Source of the DNA: Massilia sp. IC2-477
GTDB taxonomy: Bacteria > Pseudomonadota > Gammaproteobacteria > Burkholderiales > Burkholderiaceae_D
NCBI RefSeq assembly: GCF_020707265.1
Contig: NZ_JAJFEQ010000005.1
Location: forward strand, 372,001 to 436,000
Length of the DNA stretch: 64,000 nucleotides
Direction: 5' to 3'
Positions 20,052 to 28,929 of this stretch are shown here, in pieces. How positions within the stretch are numbered: the stretch's first letter is position 1; the number at the start of each line of letters is the position of its first letter. Position numbers and translations under genes: made by a program. The notes under the pieces are model-generated. The model saw only the letters and a program-made list of their open reading frames with translations. It was not told where the DNA came from and made no database searches.

Positions 20052-20768
20052 ATGAGCGATCTGCACCGCCGTGTCGAGGAAACGCAAGCCATCCTCGCGC
20101 GCATCGCCCGCGATTACTCGCCCGCCGTCTTCGCATCGAGCCTGGCGGCCGAAGACATGGTCCTGACCGACCTGATTTTGAAGGCCAGGCTGCCGATCGG
20201 GATCTTCTCGCTCGAGACCGGCCGCCTGCACGCCGAGACCCTCGACATGCTGAACCGCGTGCGCGACACCTACGGCTACGAGATCGCGCTGTTCAAGCCA
20301 CAACCGGAAGCGGTCGAGGCCTATGTGGCGCAGAACGGCCTGAACGCCTTCTACGACAGCGTCGAGATGCGCAAGGAATGCTGCCGCGTGCGCAAGGTCG
20401 AGCCTTTGAGCCGTGCCCTGAGCGGCAAGCAGGCCTGGATCACGGGCCAGCGCCGCGCCCAGTCGACCACGCGTGCCGAACTGGCCGTGCAGGAAGACGA
20501 TGCCGCACACGGCATGCAGAAGTTCAATCCGCTGGCCGACTGGTCGGAGGAAGACGTGTGGGAATACCTGCGCACGCAGAACGTGCCCTACAACGCCCTG
20601 CACGACCGCGGCTACCCGTCGATCGGCTGCGAACCCTGCACCCGCGCGATCCAGCCGGGCGAGGACGTGCGCGCCGGCCGCTGGTGGTGGGAAAACCCCG
20701 AATCGAAGGAATGCGGCCTGCACGTGGTCGACGGCAAACTCATTCGCATCAAATCCGTGGCTGCATGA
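20052..20768 (+). CDS. cysH: Adenosine 5'-phosphosulfate reductase CysH
   Basis: A 238-residue reductase that yields sulfite from adenylyl sulfate with thioredoxin or glutathione. It has the two cysteine pairs that bind a 4Fe-4S cluster in APS-using enzymes: C110-C111 (KECCRVRK) and C193/C196 (GCEPCTR). The catalytic Cys is C221 in KECGLH. This pattern separates it from enterobacterial PAPS reductases and agrees with the absence of an APS kinase (cysC) in the operon. The P-loop-like region ASSLAAEDMVL is near residue 28. The stop may overlap a cysD start. Confidence 0.93.
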   Translation: MSDLHRRVEETQAILARIARDYSPAVFASSLAAEDMVLTDLILKARLPIGIFSLETGRLHAETLDMLNRVRDTYGYEIALFKPQPEAVEAYVAQNGLNAFYDSVEMRKECCRVRKVEPLSRALSGKQAWITGQRRAQSTTRAELAVQEDDAAHGMQKFNPLADWSEEDVWEYLRTQNVPYNALHDRGYPSIGCEPCTRAIQPGEDVRAGRWWWENPESKECGLHVVDGKLIRIKSVAA

Positions 20769-20794
20769 AGCAGGCACACAAAGGCAAACACAAC

Positions 20795-21733
20795 ATGACG
20801 ACAGTACTCGACAACCCGGCCGTGCTCACCGATGTCAATGCGCGCCACCTCGACGCCCTGGAATCCGAGGCGATCCACATCCTGCGCGAAGTGGCTGCCG
20901 AATGCAGCAACCCCGCCCTGCTGTTCTCGGGCGGGAAGGATTCGGTCGTGCTGCTGCGCCTGGCCGAGAAGGCCTTCCGCCCGGGTAAGTTTCCCTTCCC
21001 GCTGGTGCACATCGACACCGGCCACAACTTCGACGAAGTGATCGCCTTCCGCGATGCGCGGGTGGCGGAACTGGGCGAACGCCTGATCGTCGGCTCGGTC
21101 GAGGATTCGATCAAGCGCGGCACCGTGCGCCTGCGCAACCCGCAGACCGATTCGCGCAACGCGGCCCAGGCCGTGACCCTGCTGGAAACCATCGCCGAAC
21201 ACGGTTTCGACGCCTGCATCGGCGGCGCCCGCCGCGACGAAGAAAAGGCACGCGCCAAGGAGCGCATCTTCTCCTTCCGCGACGAATTCGGCCAGTGGGA
21301 CCCGAAGGCCCAGCGTCCGGAACTGTGGGACCTGTATAACACCCGCGTCCACCCGGGCGAGAACATGCGCGTGTTCCCGATCTCGAACTGGACCGAACTC
21401 GACGTGTGGCAGTACATCGCCCGCGAAAAGCTGGCCCTGCCCTCGATCTACTTTGCGCACGAGCGCCAGGTGATCCCGCGTAACGGCCTGCTGGTGCCGC
21501 TGACGCCCCTGACCCCGGCCAGAGACGGCGAACAGGTCGAAACCCGCACCGTGCGCTTCCGCACCGTGGGCGACATCTCCTGCACCTGCCCGGTGGCCTC
21601 GACTGCCGGCACCGTGGACAACATCATCGCCGAAACCGCCGTCACCGAAGTGACCGAGCGCGGCGCGACCCGGATGGACGACCAGACCTCCGAAGCCTCG
21701 ATGGAAAAACGCAAGAAGCAAGGATATTTCTGA
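20795..21733 (+). CDS. cysD: Sulfate adenylyltransferase small subunit CysD
   Basis: A 312-residue ATP sulfurylase subunit that forms APS from sulfate and ATP together with CysN. The PP-loop is ALLFSGGKDSVVLLRLA. HIDTGHNFDEVI, GGARRDEEKARAKER and the C-terminal RMDDQTSEASMEKRKKQGYF are diagnostic. The start MTTVLDNP at 20795 fits family length; an alternative ATG at 20765 overlaps the cysH stop (ATGA) and would add ten basic residues. The stop overlaps the cysN start (TGATG). Confidence 0.95.
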   Translation: MTTVLDNPAVLTDVNARHLDALESEAIHILREVAAECSNPALLFSGGKDSVVLLRLAEKAFRPGKFPFPLVHIDTGHNFDEVIAFRDARVAELGERLIVGSVEDSIKRGTVRLRNPQTDSRNAAQAVTLLETIAEHGFDACIGGARRDEEKARAKERIFSFRDEFGQWDPKAQRPELWDLYNTRVHPGENMRVFPISNWTELDVWQYIAREKLALPSIYFAHERQVIPRNGLLVPLTPLTPARDGEQVETRTVRFRTVGDISCTCPVASTAGTVDNIIAETAVTEVTERGATRMDDQTSEASMEKRKKQGYF

Positions 21734-23040
21734 TGAATGCCATGACCGATAACCTGAACCAACGCGGGCTGCTGCGCTTCATCACCGCCGGTTCCGTCGA
21801 CGACGGCAAGAGCACCCTGATCGGCCGCCTGCTGTACGACAGCAAGGGCATCTTCGCCGACCAGTTGGCCGCCGTCTCGCGCTCGAAGCACAAACGCACC
21901 GTGGGCGACACCATCGACCTGTCGCTGCTGACCGACGGCCTGGAAGCCGAGCGCGAACAGGGCATCACCATCGACGTGGCCTACCGCTACTTCGCGACGC
22001 CGAAGCGCAAGTTCATCATCGCCGACACCCCGGGCCACGAGCAATACACCCGCAATATGGTGACCGGCGCGTCGACCGCCGACGCCGTGATCATCCTGGT
22101 CGACGTCTCGAAAGTGAAGCTCGGTGACGACGGCAGCGTGACGCTGCTGACCCAGACCAAGCGCCACTCGACCATCGCCAAGCTGCTGCAGATCGAGCAC
22201 GTGATCGTCGCCGTCAACAAGATGGACCTGGTGAACTACGACCGCACCGTCTATGAGCGCATCGTGGCCGCCTACCGCGAATTCGCCGACTCGCTCGGCC
22301 TGAAGGACGTCACCGCGATCCCGCTCTCGGCACTCAGCGGCGACAACGTGGTGGAAAGCTCCGAGAACACGCCCTGGTACGAAGGCCCGACCCTGATCGA
22401 GCTGCTGGAAGGCCTGTCGGTCTATGACGAATCGCACGCCGCGCCCTTCCGCTTCCCGGTGCAGCTGGTGGCGCGCCACAACGGCCACGAAGCGAATGAC
22501 TTCCGCGGCTACATGGGCCGCATCGAATCGGGCAAGGTCTCCATCGGCGACCAGCTGGTAGTGCAGCCGTCCGGCCAGACCGCCACGGTCAAGGACATCG
22601 TCACCTTCGACGGTTCGCTGCAGACGGCCGTGGCCGGCCAGTCGGTGACCCTGCTGCTGAACGAATACCTCGACATCTCGCGCGGCGACCTGCTGGCCGG
22701 CAGCGAGCAGCCGGCCACCCTGCTCAAGCAGGTGGTGGCGGACGTGTGCTGGATGTCGGACGAGCCCCTGGATGCGCGCCGCAAGTACTGGATCAAGCAC
22801 GGCACCCGCCAGACCGCCGCGAAGATCAAGCAGGTCGACAGCATCCTGGACGTCAACACCCAGCAGCGCCACGCGGGCGATGGCCTCAAGCTGAACGACA
22901 TCGCGACCGTGCAACTGAGCGTGCAGCAGCCGCTGGCGGCCGATGCCTACGCCGACAACCGCGCGACGGGCGCCTTCATCCTGATCGACGAAGTCACCCA
23001 CCAGACCGTCGCAGCGGGTATGATCCGACTGGATCAATAA
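21733..23040 (+). CDS. cysN: Sulfate adenylyltransferase GTPase subunit CysN
   Basis: A 435-residue EF-Tu-like GTPase whose GTP hydrolysis drives APS formation by CysD. The G1 loop is GSVDDGKSTLIGRLLYDS, the G3 region DTPGHEQYTRNM and the G4 NKMD. It has no C-terminal APS kinase (CysC) domain; the protein ends after the beta-barrel domains. This agrees with an APS-using CysH. The start codon overlaps the cysD stop. Confidence 0.95.
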   Translation: MNAMTDNLNQRGLLRFITAGSVDDGKSTLIGRLLYDSKGIFADQLAAVSRSKHKRTVGDTIDLSLLTDGLEAEREQGITIDVAYRYFATPKRKFIIADTPGHEQYTRNMVTGASTADAVIILVDVSKVKLGDDGSVTLLTQTKRHSTIAKLLQIEHVIVAVNKMDLVNYDRTVYERIVAAYREFADSLGLKDVTAIPLSALSGDNVVESSENTPWYEGPTLIELLEGLSVYDESHAAPFRFPVQLVARHNGHEANDFRGYMGRIESGKVSIGDQLVVQPSGQTATVKDIVTFDGSLQTAVAGQSVTLLLNEYLDISRGDLLAGSEQPATLLKQVVADVCWMSDEPLDARRKYWIKHGTRQTAAKIKQVDSILDVNTQQRHAGDGLKLNDIATVQLSVQQPLAADAYADNRATGAFILIDEVTHQTVAAGMIRLDQ

Positions 23041-23053
23041 GCGAAGGGGTTCT

Positions 23054-23776
23054 ATGGCGGTGCTGGGAAAAGTCTATCTGGTCGGGGCCGGCCCCGGCGC
23101 GGCGGATCTCATCACCGTGCGCGGCGCGCGCCTGCTGGCGCAGGCGGACGTCGTGCTTTACGACGCCCTGGTCACCCCCGAGATGCTGGACTTGTGCCGC
23201 CAGGCGGAACTCATCTCGGTCGGCAAGCGCTCGGGCCAGCGCTCGGTCGCGCAAACCCTCATCAACCAGCAGTTGCTGGACTGCGCCGGCAAGTTCCAGA
23301 CCATCGTGCGCCTGAAAGGCGGCGACCCGATGCTGTTCGGACGCGCCGACGAAGAATTGCGGGCGCTGGAAGCGGCGGGCATCGAGGTCGAAGTCGTCCC
23401 CGGCATCACCACCGCGGTCGCCGCCGCGGCCGCAACCAAACAGCCGCTGACCAAGCGCGGCGTGGCGCGCAGCGTCGCCTTTTTCACCTCCAGCACGGCG
23501 CCCGACCAGCCGGATCATCCTGCCCTGCCTGAAACCGACACCCTGGTCCAGTACATGGGCGGGCGCGAAGCCGCCGCCACCGCCGAACGCCTGCTGGCGG
23601 AAGGACGGCGGCCGGACCTGCCGGTGGTCATCGTGGAAAACTGCAGCCGCGCGGACCAGCGCATCGTCCGCATGACCCTCACCGACCTGGCGCGCGGCCT
23701 GGAACCGGGTCACGGCCCGGTGCTGGTGATGCTGGGCGAGGCGCTCGCGCTGCGCGAGCACCAGCCACCTGATTGA
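23054..23776 (+). CDS. Uroporphyrinogen-III C-methyltransferase (SUMT)
   Basis: A 240-residue tetrapyrrole methylase that makes precorrin-2 from uroporphyrinogen III, the first step to sirohaem for CysI. Conserved segments are VYLVGAGPGAADLITVRGARLL, DVVLYDALV, VRLKGGDPMLFGR and VVPGITTAVAAAAA. It matches the C-terminal half of CysG and the stand-alone CobA/SirA; the dehydrogenase/chelatase half of CysG is absent. It is the last gene of the cys run, 13 bp behind cysN. A chelatase of the CbiX type is 5 kb away. Confidence 0.93.
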   Translation: MAVLGKVYLVGAGPGAADLITVRGARLLAQADVVLYDALVTPEMLDLCRQAELISVGKRSGQRSVAQTLINQQLLDCAGKFQTIVRLKGGDPMLFGRADEELRALEAAGIEVEVVPGITTAVAAAAATKQPLTKRGVARSVAFFTSSTAPDQPDHPALPETDTLVQYMGGREAAATAERLLAEGRRPDLPVVIVENCSRADQRIVRMTLTDLARGLEPGHGPVLVMLGEALALREHQPPD

Positions 23777-23782
23777 ATCTCC

Positions 23783-25882
23783 TCAGATCCAGGGCGTGAA
23801 CTCGATTCCGTTCTGGATTGCCCCGATCACCTGCGCCTGGTTTTCCGCACTCTCGCTGAAATAGGCCAGCACCTGCGCGCGCGGCAAATGCTTCTCTCCC
23901 AGCGCCTCCAGCCAGTAGTCGCGCCCTGCGCCTTCCGCGCTCCGGTGCAGCACGTTGTTGTACAGGAGCTCGACGAACTGCGCGTCGCTCGCGTTCGCGC
24001 CGTACATCTGCTTGAATTCCGGGCTGTTGGCGAAGTTGAACGCCACCTGTTCCAGCGTCTGGCCCGCATCCATCATCTTGATCCAGTAGCCCACGCCGCC
24101 CTTGTCCGGGGTGCGGTTGAACGCGGCCTGGTACAGGCGGTAGGCCTTGCCGGCGATGCCGTCGATGTCCAGCGCCAGCGAGGCGTCGCTGAAGGCGATG
24201 CGCTCGACGCTGGCGAGGGTGTCGACGCCGCTGTTGCCGACATGGTCGATCACGGTGGCGCTGGCGCTGCCCTCGCGGATCACGGTGAAGTTGCTGCGCA
24301 CGCCGGCGTAGCTGACCGTGTCCACGCCTGCGAAGCCGCCAAGGCGCTCGCTGCCGATGCCGGCCACCAGGTGCTGGCCGCTGTCGCCGGTCCAGCCGCT
24401 GCCGCCGCCGGGGTCCATGCCGCCGGTGAGCACGCGCAGTTCGACCTGGGAGCTGCTGCCATTGGTGTCGCCCCAGGCGGTGGCGAAGCCGCCGTTCGCC
24501 AGCGCCGTGATGGCGGGATTGGCCTGGTCGCCCGCGCGGCCTTCGTTGATGGCGAACTCGCGCTGGTCGACCGGGTAGCCGCCGGCGTCGAAGCGGCGCC
24601 CGAACACGCCATTGCCCTCGAAGTCGCCGCTGCTGGACTGCCAGGCCACCACGAAGCCGCCGTCGCTGAGGGCGGTCACCGCGGCTTCGAAGCGTCCGCC
24701 GCCGCTGTCGACATTGGCCTGGGTGAGCGCGCCGACCTTGTTGCCCGCGGCGTCGTAGCGCTGGAAGAAGATGTCGCTCATCGAGAAGCCGAGCGGCTCG
24801 TTGGCGTAGCTGTCCCAGGCGACGACGTAGCCGCCGTCGGCCAGCGCGGCGATGCTCGGGAGCGGCGCGGCGGTGCTGACGCTGGCCGCAAGGCCGTCGC
24901 CGCTGACGATGGTGACAAGCCCGCCCTGCGCGGCGACATAGACGTTGCCGTCGCCGATTTCGCCCCAGCTCACGGTGTAGCCGGCGCCGGTGGCGGCGAT
25001 GCTCGGGCTGAACGCGGTGCCGAGGCTGCCGTAGACCTGCTCGGCGCCGAGGGCGTTGCCGTTCGCGTCCATGACGCGCACGTGGACCTGGCCGCCGGCG
25101 CGCCAGGCGATGGCGAAGGAGCCGTCGCGCAGGGTGGCCACGTCGGGCATGGAGGTGTCCCAGGACAGCCCGCCGTCGACCAGCACCTGGCCGGCCTGGT
25201 TGCCGTTGACGTCGGCGATCTTGAAGGCGATGCGCGGCTGGCCTTCGAGCGACGTGGTGTAGGCGGTCACGAAACGCCCGCCGCTCAGCGCCGCCACCGC
25301 GGGCTGGCCTTCGGCGCTGCCGTCCCAGCCTGAAGTCAGGGCAAACGCGCCGGTACGGGCATTGCCTGCCGCGTCCTGCACGCGCGCCCAGACCGCGTTG
25401 TCGGCGCCCTGCCAGACAGCGGCGATGCCGCCATCCTGGAGCATGGCCAGGGCCGGGTTGGCGGCCGTGCTGCCGCTGCCGAGCGCGATGTCGCCGCCGA
25501 AGCCGTTCAGTTCGCGCGTAGTGCCCGCTTCGACCGTGTAGACCAGGGTCTCGGCGAAGCCTTTGCCCGGGAGCGGATTGCCGTAGCCGTCGATCTGGTA
25601 GCGGTCATAATAGTGCGCGGTGACGGTGACCGGGGTGCCGGGCGCCGGCATCAGGGCGCTGTTGGCCACCACCAGCCGGGCCGAGGTATCGGTGGCCGGG
25701 TTGTAAGCGATGGTGAACAGGCCGGGGATGGACTGCGCATCGATCACCCAGCGGCCGCTGGTCAGCACGCCGAAATCGATGGGCGTGAGGATCGCGGCGG
25801 TATCGCCGGTGCGCAGGCTCGTCAACAGGATATCGCGGTCGTCGATAATGCCGACCGGGGCGTAATCGGATTCGGTGCTCAT
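23783..25882 (-). CDS. Large secreted-type DUF4214 protein, first paralogue
   Basis: A 699-residue acidic protein without an N-terminal signal peptide. It starts with a conserved module (YAPVGIIDDRDILLTSLRTG ... HYYDRYQIDGYGNPLPGKGF). About eight beta-strand repeats built on 'LADGGYVVAWDS' follow, giving a propeller- or adhesin-like middle. Near 520-570 is a short region like the RTX/hemolysin linker (VDTVSYAGVRSNFTVIREG). A DUF4214 domain occupies about 580-690 (AFNRTPDKGGVGYWIKMMDAG, LLYNNVLHRSAEGAGRDYW). DUF4214 is typical of type I-secreted surface proteins, so export by a T1SS is inferred; none is in the window. Confidence 0.8.
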   Translation of the reverse strand: MSTESDYAPVGIIDDRDILLTSLRTGDTAAILTPIDFGVLTSGRWVIDAQSIPGLFTIAYNPATDTSARLVVANSALMPAPGTPVTVTAHYYDRYQIDGYGNPLPGKGFAETLVYTVEAGTTRELNGFGGDIALGSGSTAANPALAMLQDGGIAAVWQGADNAVWARVQDAAGNARTGAFALTSGWDGSAEGQPAVAALSGGRFVTAYTTSLEGQPRIAFKIADVNGNQAGQVLVDGGLSWDTSMPDVATLRDGSFAIAWRAGGQVHVRVMDANGNALGAEQVYGSLGTAFSPSIAATGAGYTVSWGEIGDGNVYVAAQGGLVTIVSGDGLAASVSTAAPLPSIAALADGGYVVAWDSYANEPLGFSMSDIFFQRYDAAGNKVGALTQANVDSGGGRFEAAVTALSDGGFVVAWQSSSGDFEGNGVFGRRFDAGGYPVDQREFAINEGRAGDQANPAITALANGGFATAWGDTNGSSSQVELRVLTGGMDPGGGSGWTGDSGQHLVAGIGSERLGGFAGVDTVSYAGVRSNFTVIREGSASATVIDHVGNSGVDTLASVERIAFSDASLALDIDGIAGKAYRLYQAAFNRTPDKGGVGYWIKMMDAGQTLEQVAFNFANSPEFKQMYGANASDAQFVELLYNNVLHRSAEGAGRDYWLEALGEKHLPRAQVLAYFSESAENQAQVIGAIQNGIEFTPWI

Positions 25883-25964
25883 GGAAGTGCTTGCTCGAGA
25901 AGGTAGGCGGGAGTGCTGCCCTTGTTGGATTGATGATGCCTCACGTCAATAATTTTTGACAGAG

Positions 25965-25979
25965 GGAAATTTAAATTCC
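25965..25979. promoter_or_regulatory. AT-rich palindrome upstream of DUF4214 paralogue 1
   Basis: GGAAATTTAAATTCC, an imperfect palindrome 83 bp before the start codon at 25882, matches the palindrome before the second paralogue at 28441-28455. The sequence following it towards the gene is also alike in both (CTCT, A-rich run, CGTG, GGCAT). The surrounding genome is GC-rich, so the element stands out. Operator or promoter function is inferred. Confidence 0.45.
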
Positions 25980-26070
25980 ACATGGCAATGCAGCGCAAAC
26001 CCAACACTCGATTGCCGCCTTTCCAACAGAGTTGGCAGGCTGGATAGCCTGCCTGCCAACTCTGTTGAGC

Positions 26071-28413
26071 TTATGCCCACGGCGCGAAGTCGATGCCGTT
26101 CCGGATGGCGCCGATGACCTGTGCCTGGTTCTCCGCGCTCTCGCTGAAGAAAGCCAGCACGTCGGCGCGCGCGGCCCCATGCACCGACAGGGCGTCGACC
26201 CAGTAGGCGCGGCCCGCCTCTTCCGCGGGACGGTGCAGCACGTTGTTGTACAGGAGCTCGATGAACTCGCTGTCGCTCGGCCTGGCGCCATACAGCTCGG
26301 CAAATTCGGGACTGGCGGCAAAGGCCGCGGCCACCTGGCGCAGGCCGGCGCCGCCGTCCATCGTGGCGATCCAATAGCCCAGCCCCGCCTTGTCCGGCGC
26401 GCGGTCGAAGGCGGCCGCGTACAGGCGGTAGGCCTGGCCAGCGACGCCATCGATGTCGAGGGCGACGGCGCCGTCCGCAAAGGCGAGGCGCTCGACGTTC
26501 ACCAGCAGGTCGCTGGCGCCCGCCTTGTCGGTCACGCTCACGCCCTCAGGCCCGCGCAGCAGCGCGAAGCCGCTTCGCACGCCGCCGTAGGCGACGGTGT
26601 CGATGCCCTCCATGGCGTCGATGCGCTGGTTGCCGACGCCCGCACCGGCGCGGATCAGGTCCGATCCCGTATGGCCGATCAGGTCCTGCTTTGGCGCGGG
26701 TGCGGCCACCGGCGGGACCGGTGCGGTGGCGACCGGCGGCGCCGGTGCTGGTGCTGGTGCTGGTGCTGGTGCTGGAGCAGGAGCTGGAGCTGGAGCTGGC
26801 ACGCTCGGCGGCGCTGCGGGAACGCTGGGCGCCGGTACTGGCACGGGCACCGGCACAGCCACGGGCACGGGCAGCACCGGGTCCGGTACCACCGGCGGCG
26901 CGCCAAGCTGGGCACTGCCGGCAGCAAGGTCGCCGACTGGCTCCGGCGGCGGCGTCCCCGCCAGCACACGCGCCTCGACCCGCGCCACGCCGCCGTCCTG
27001 GGTATCGATCCATGCCGCCGCGAAGCCGCCGTGTGCGAGCGCGGCCAGGGCCGGGCTGGCCTGGTCACCGGCACGTCCCTCGTTGATGCCGAACTCGCGC
27101 AGGTCGAGCGCGCTGCCGTCGGCGCCGAAGCGGCGGCCGAACACGCCGTTGGCGTCGAAGTCGCCACCCTCGGCCTGCCAGGCCAGCATGAAGCCACCGT
27201 CGTCGAAGGCCGCCAGTTTGGCGCCATAGCGCCCGCTGCCGCTGTCGACATTGGCCTGGGTGATGGTCCCGAGCGGCTTGCCGCTGGCGTCGAAGCGCTG
27301 GAAGAAAATGTCGCTCAGGGCGAAGCCGGAGGGCGAGTTGGCATAGCTGTCCCAGGCCACCACGACACCGCCGTCGGCCAGCGCCACGATCTCGGGCAGC
27401 GGGGCCGCGGTGGACAGGCTCGCGGCCAGGCCGTCGTTCGACACCTGCACGGTGGCGCCGCCGGCCAGCGCGGCGTACACATTGCCGTCGCCGATCTCGC
27501 CCCAGCTCACGGCATAGGACGCGCCCAGGGCCGTCAGGCTCGGGCTGAAGGCCGTGCCGAGCGTGCCGAACACCTTCTCCACGCCGAGCGCATTGCCGCC
27601 CGCATCGAACTGCTGCACCCGCACCTGCCCGCCGCTAGCCCAGGCCAGGGCGAAGGATCCGTCGGCCAGTACGGCGACGTCGGGCATGGCGGCGTCAGGG
27701 CCGGCGGCCAGGTGTTCGGGGCCGGCGCTGCCGTCGGCGCCGACGATGCGCCAGGCGATGCCGGCATCGCTGCGGTAGGCGGCCACGAAGCCGCCGTTCT
27801 CGAAGGCGGACAGGCTGGGCGCCGCACCCGCCGCGGCAAGCACGAAACCGGCCCCGCTTGCGGCGCCGGCGGCGTCGCGCAACTGGGCCCACAGCGCGCC
27901 GTCGGACGCCTGCCACGCGGCGGCAACTGCGCCGCTGGACAGGCTTGCCAGGGCTGGACTGCCCGCGCCGGCGCTGCCCAGATCGAGCTCGCTGCCGAAG
28001 CCGTCGAGCTCGCGCGAAGTGCCCGCTTCCACCGTATACACCAGGGTTTCTACAAAACCCTTGCCCGGCAGCGGATTGGCGCTGCCGTCGAGCTGGTAGC
28101 GGTCGTAGTAATGGACGGTGACGGACACACCCGCTCCCGCTGCTGGCAACAGGGCGGCGTCGTTCACCAGCAGGCGCGCCGCGGTATCGGTGGCCGGGTT
28201 GTAGGCGATGCTGAACAGGCCGGGATGCGACTGGCTGTCGATGAACCAGCGTCCGCCCGTCAACGGCCCGGTGTCGATGGCGCTCAGGGTGGCGGCCAGC
28301 TGGCCGCTGAGCAGGGTGGTGAAGAGAATGTCGCGGTCGTCGACGATGCCGACCGGCGCGAAGTCGGTGATTTCTGTGCTCATGCTTCGTTCCTGGAGAA
28401 TTGGAACGATCAT
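26071..28413 (-). CDS. Large secreted-type DUF4214 protein, second paralogue
   Basis: A 780-residue paralogue of the preceding gene, collinear over most of its length. It has the same start module (FAPVGIVDDRDILFTTLLSG), the same VVAWDSYANSPSGF and INEGRAGDQASPALAALAHGGFAAAW repeats, and the same C-terminal DUF4214 domain (AFDRAPDKAGLGYWIATMDGG, ELLYNNVLHRPAEEAGRAYW). It differs by an insert of about 80 residues of Pro/Ala/Val between the repeats and DUF4214, partly coded by a hexanucleotide repeat. No signal peptide was seen, so type I secretion is again inferred. A tandem gene duplication is the simplest origin. Confidence 0.8.
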   Translation of the reverse strand: MIVPILQERSMSTEITDFAPVGIVDDRDILFTTLLSGQLAATLSAIDTGPLTGGRWFIDSQSHPGLFSIAYNPATDTAARLLVNDAALLPAAGAGVSVTVHYYDRYQLDGSANPLPGKGFVETLVYTVEAGTSRELDGFGSELDLGSAGAGSPALASLSSGAVAAAWQASDGALWAQLRDAAGAASGAGFVLAAAGAAPSLSAFENGGFVAAYRSDAGIAWRIVGADGSAGPEHLAAGPDAAMPDVAVLADGSFALAWASGGQVRVQQFDAGGNALGVEKVFGTLGTAFSPSLTALGASYAVSWGEIGDGNVYAALAGGATVQVSNDGLAASLSTAAPLPEIVALADGGVVVAWDSYANSPSGFALSDIFFQRFDASGKPLGTITQANVDSGSGRYGAKLAAFDDGGFMLAWQAEGGDFDANGVFGRRFGADGSALDLREFGINEGRAGDQASPALAALAHGGFAAAWIDTQDGGVARVEARVLAGTPPPEPVGDLAAGSAQLGAPPVVPDPVLPVPVAVPVPVPVPAPSVPAAPPSVPAPAPAPAPAPAPAPAPAPAPPVATAPVPPVAAPAPKQDLIGHTGSDLIRAGAGVGNQRIDAMEGIDTVAYGGVRSGFALLRGPEGVSVTDKAGASDLLVNVERLAFADGAVALDIDGVAGQAYRLYAAAFDRAPDKAGLGYWIATMDGGAGLRQVAAAFAASPEFAELYGARPSDSEFIELLYNNVLHRPAEEAGRAYWVDALSVHGAARADVLAFFSESAENQAQVIGAIRNGIDFAPWA
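26744..26797 (-). repeat. Hexanucleotide tandem repeat coding Pro-Ala
   Basis: Nine consecutive 6-mers on the + strand: five GGTGCT, one GGAGCA and three GGAGCT. They code alternating Ala-Pro in the second DUF4214 protein. Because the unit is a multiple of three, changes in copy number would lengthen or shorten the linker without a frameshift. Confidence 0.9.
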
Positions 28414-28440
28414 GCCGCACGGAATTTTTTATTTAAAGAT

Positions 28441-28455
28441 GGAAATTAAATTTCC
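28441..28455. promoter_or_regulatory. AT-rich palindrome upstream of DUF4214 paralogue 2
   Basis: GGAAATT-A-AATTTCC is a perfect inverted repeat with 7-bp arms, 28 bp before the start codon at 28413. It corresponds to the element at 25965. The intervening sequence (ATCT, A-rich run, CCGTGCGGCAT) is also related to the upstream region of the first paralogue. Confidence 0.5.
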
Positions 28456-28557
28456 GTGAATCAATACGCAAAAAGGCAACAAAACATTGCAAAGAAGTGC
28501 AATCGAGTTGTCGCTTTACTCAGCCGTTTTTCAAAACCACAATGCCGCTTTATTAAC

Positions 28558-28929
28558 TCAGCCGAGCGAACGGATGCAGTAATCAGTCATGGCTGCCTGC
28601 ACTTGCGGATCTTCACCGATGGCGCCGGCGACCTGCAGGCGCAGTCCGGGATGGGCAGCGCGGATGCCCTCGGCCAGCTGCGGCAGGTCGCGTAGCAGGT
28701 GGCCGCCCTGCCCCAAGAACACGGGCACCACCGTGATCTCGTCCACGCCCTCGCCCACCAATGCGGCAACCGCCTCCGGCAGGCGCGGCTCCATCAGTTC
28801 CAGGAAGGCCAACCGCACCGGGAGTTCCGGCAGGCGCGCCTGCGCCGCGTCGCGCAGGCGCTCGAAGGGCGCGGCCCAGGACTGGGCGCGGGCGCCATGG
28901 GCAAACAGGACGAGTGCGCGTGTCATCAA
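28558..28929 (-). CDS. Short CbiX/SirB-type tetrapyrrole chelatase
   Basis: A 123-residue single-domain chelatase (CbiX-small type). The catalytic His is H11 in ALVLFAHGARAQSW; the metal-binding motif VPVFLGQGGHLLRDLP is near 70-85. It probably inserts iron into sirohydrochlorin (sirohaem) or cobalt for cobamide; the nearby cys operon needs sirohaem for CysI, so the former is preferred. The ATG overlaps the lptG stop by 4 bp, placing it as third gene of the lptF-lptG run, an unusual partner for LPS transport genes. Confidence 0.85.
   Translation of the reverse strand: MMTRALVLFAHGARAQSWAAPFERLRDAAQARLPELPVRLAFLELMEPRLPEAVAALVGEGVDEITVVPVFLGQGGHLLRDLPQLAEGIRAAHPGLRLQVAGAIGEDPQVQAAMTDYCIRSLG

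Noticed and set aside
26744..26797. Possible CRISPR or minisatellite outside a gene
   Set aside because: The repeats are 6-mers without spacers and are in frame inside a protein gene.
26032..28449. 805-codon + strand frame opposite the second DUF4214 gene
   Set aside because: Composition-driven; contains an artificial Cys/Trp/Ser-rich stretch from the hexanucleotide repeat read in another frame.
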